This document shows positions 62,616 to 64,000 of a DNA stretch of 64,000 bases, in pieces (within the stretch, counting starts at the first letter, position 1; every line of letters starts with the position of its first letter). The stretch spans positions 1 through 64,000 of the forward strand of contig NZ_WNXC01000003.1 of assembly GCF_014172405.1 (NCBI RefSeq). Reading direction: 5' to 3'. The notes below the pieces were generated by a model. The model made no database searches and was not told the DNA's origin. It saw only the letters and a program-made list of their open reading frames with translations. The DNA comes from Pedobacter gandavensis. GTDB lineage: Bacteria > Bacteroidota > Bacteroidia > Sphingobacteriales > Sphingobacteriaceae. The position numbers and the translations under genes are program-made.

Positions 62616-63959
62616 TTAACTCATAGAGGGAAAAGAAATTCCTTTGATCTTTCTAAACAATTCCACAGCATAAATATCTGTCATACCCGAGATAAAATCC
62701 AATACACTTTGAATCTTGGTATAAGTATCTGTTTCCTGGGTCAAAAACTGCTTAGGAATTAATTCCACTAATTTCTTATGGTATTTAGATTCGTTCTGCA
62801 AATAAGCAGGAATAAACTCTTCCAGCAAACCACCCATTACCTGATAACCGGCTACCTCTATCTGAACCACTGAGGAATAATTGTAAATCTTTTTATAGGA
62901 AATCCTTTCAATCTCTTTCATCACAGCAAGGAAGGGTTCTTCAATTGCATCCATCAAGCTTTGGTTAAAATCACCATTTAAAATAGCTTCCTGCTGTTCA
63001 TAAAATACATTTGAGCATAGGCCGATCAGGGTGCTAATTGATTTGGCCCTCATCAGCGTGATTTTTGCATCATCATCTTCTATGGTTGCTAAACGTGCAG
63101 GCAATTTAGGGTCATTACACAAAGGTATTAATAGCGTTTCTACTTCTGTATAAGAAAGGATCTTTAGTCGGTGGGCATCTTCCAGGTCGATAATGTTATA
63201 GCAGATGTCATCAGCGGCCTCCACCAGATAGACCAGTGGGTGTCGCTTATAAACCATTGGTTCGTCTTGCACTTTTATCAATTCCATCTCCATCGCAATC
63301 TTTTCGAAACCACTTTGTTCAGATTGAAAGAAACCATATTTTTTCGTGTAGATATTCGCTTTGTTGTGTCCGGAAAGCGAAGCACAAGGGTATTTGGCGA
63401 TTGCCGCGAGTGTGGCATAAGTAAGCGCAAAGCCTCCGGTACCTTTTCCAGCAAATGGATGGGTAAGAATCCGCAGCGCATTGGCATTCCCTTCAAAATT
63501 AATCAGGTCTTCCCACTCTGCCTTATTCACTTGCACCTCATATGCTTTACCAGCACCATTGGTAAAATAATGAGAAATAGCAGCTTCTCCGGAATGACCA
63601 AAAGCTGGGTTTCCTAAATCATGTGCAAGACAAGCGGAGGCTATAATGTTCCCTATTTCGCAAAGTAAAGGGCAAGTTTCGTCTACATTGGCATCTTCTG
63701 CTTTGATCCTATTATAGAAGATAGTTCCTAGGGAGCGGCCTACACTCGCCACTTCCAGACTATGCGTTAGCCTGTTGTGTACAAACACACTTCCAGGAAG
63801 CGGGAATACCTGCGTCTTATTCTGCAACCTACGGAAGGGTGAAGAAAATATAATTCTGTCATAATCTCTTTGAAATTCTGACCTTGCTTCCTTTTGATTT
63901 CCAGCAAATCTATCTTCATTTCCCCAGCGTTTTGCTGATAATAATTTTTCCCAGTTCAT
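62616..63959 (-). CDS. dgt: dNTP triphosphohydrolase (dGTPase, HD domain)
   Basis: A 447-residue HD-domain enzyme that hydrolyses dNTPs, typically dGTP, to the nucleoside and triphosphate. The metal site is formed by His66 (HNRLTHSLEV), His113-Asp114 (AHDLGNPAFGHSGE) and a later Asp in VEAADDICYN. The start MNWEKLLSAKRWG agrees with related proteins, although the frame stays open upstream to the window edge. It converges on selO with the perfect hairpin between. Confidence 0.93.
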   Translation of the reverse strand: MNWEKLLSAKRWGNEDRFAGNQKEARSEFQRDYDRIIFSSPFRRLQNKTQVFPLPGSVFVHNRLTHSLEVASVGRSLGTIFYNRIKAEDANVDETCPLLCEIGNIIASACLAHDLGNPAFGHSGEAAISHYFTNGAGKAYEVQVNKAEWEDLINFEGNANALRILTHPFAGKGTGGFALTYATLAAIAKYPCASLSGHNKANIYTKKYGFFQSEQSGFEKIAMEMELIKVQDEPMVYKRHPLVYLVEAADDICYNIIDLEDAHRLKILSYTEVETLLIPLCNDPKLPARLATIEDDDAKITLMRAKSISTLIGLCSNVFYEQQEAILNGDFNQSLMDAIEEPFLAVMKEIERISYKKIYNYSSVVQIEVAGYQVMGGLLEEFIPAYLQNESKYHKKLVELIPKQFLTQETDTYTKIQSVLDFISGMTDIYAVELFRKIKGISFPSMS

Positions 63960-64000
63960 ATCATGGATTAAATCGTTAATTTCTTTTTCCTTAAACTTGA

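Overview
The window looks like a chromosomal segment from a Bacteroidota bacterium, most likely family Sphingobacteriaceae (Pedobacter-like). Evidence: promoters of the Bacteroidota type (TTG, about 19-20 bp, TAnnTTTG); almost no Shine-Dalgarno sequences; a bamD-rpoZ-coaBC-DUF4835-recN neighbourhood; PorP/SprF and type-B C-terminal (type IX secretion) proteins; a DUF6266 protein; and many Tat- or Sec-exported sugar-processing enzymes. No transposase, integrase, CRISPR array, tRNA or complete rRNA gene was seen. The species name is inference.

Layout. 1-980: no convincing gene; two strong tandem promoters fire leftward out of the window, as expected in front of an rRNA operon. 981-1850: a DUF6266 protein. 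2450-5289: an ABC transporter/GntR operon with a perfect palindromic operator at its start site. 5552-7963: a GH3 glycosidase. 8341-15928: bamD, rpoZ, coaBC, DUF4835 and recN, with a BlaI/BlaR1-like pair placed before recN. 15990-18348: a carboxypeptidase-regulatory-domain protein and a PA0069-type radical SAM protein. 18368-23844: a four-gene leftward operon (SUMF1-like, Gfo/Idh, ApbE, hydroxypyruvate-isomerase-like) with a divergent TIM-barrel gene; nearly all products carry export signals, which suggests sugar chemistry in the cell envelope. 23939-28696: EttA and ClpC. 28801-30500: ROK kinase and esterase.

30777-51119 is the centre of the window: a leftward three-gene operon encoding a 5771-residue secreted adhesin, a PorP/SprF outer-membrane protein and an OmpA/beta-propeller protein. 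The adhesin has a signal peptide, an L-type-lectin-like domain, Ig/PKD-like modules, 34 DUF11-like repeats and a gliding-type (type B) T9SS C-terminal domain. The repeats show a second-order structure: units 7-19 match units 22-34 one by one in the same order, which points to duplication of a 15-domain block of about 5.9 kb.

51465-64000: DUF1456 protein, DbpA-like helicase with a DEFD motif, a small hypothetical protein, YkuK-like RNase H fold protein, DUF4468 protein, porin plus ammonium transporter, SRPBCC protein, TIGR01212 radical SAM protein, secreted hypothetical protein, ArsR-SRPBCC pair, SelO and dGTPase. Three genes (bamD, the PA0069 radical SAM gene, the helicase) have a consensus -7 box only 3-7 bases from the start codon, so their mRNAs are probably leaderless or nearly so.
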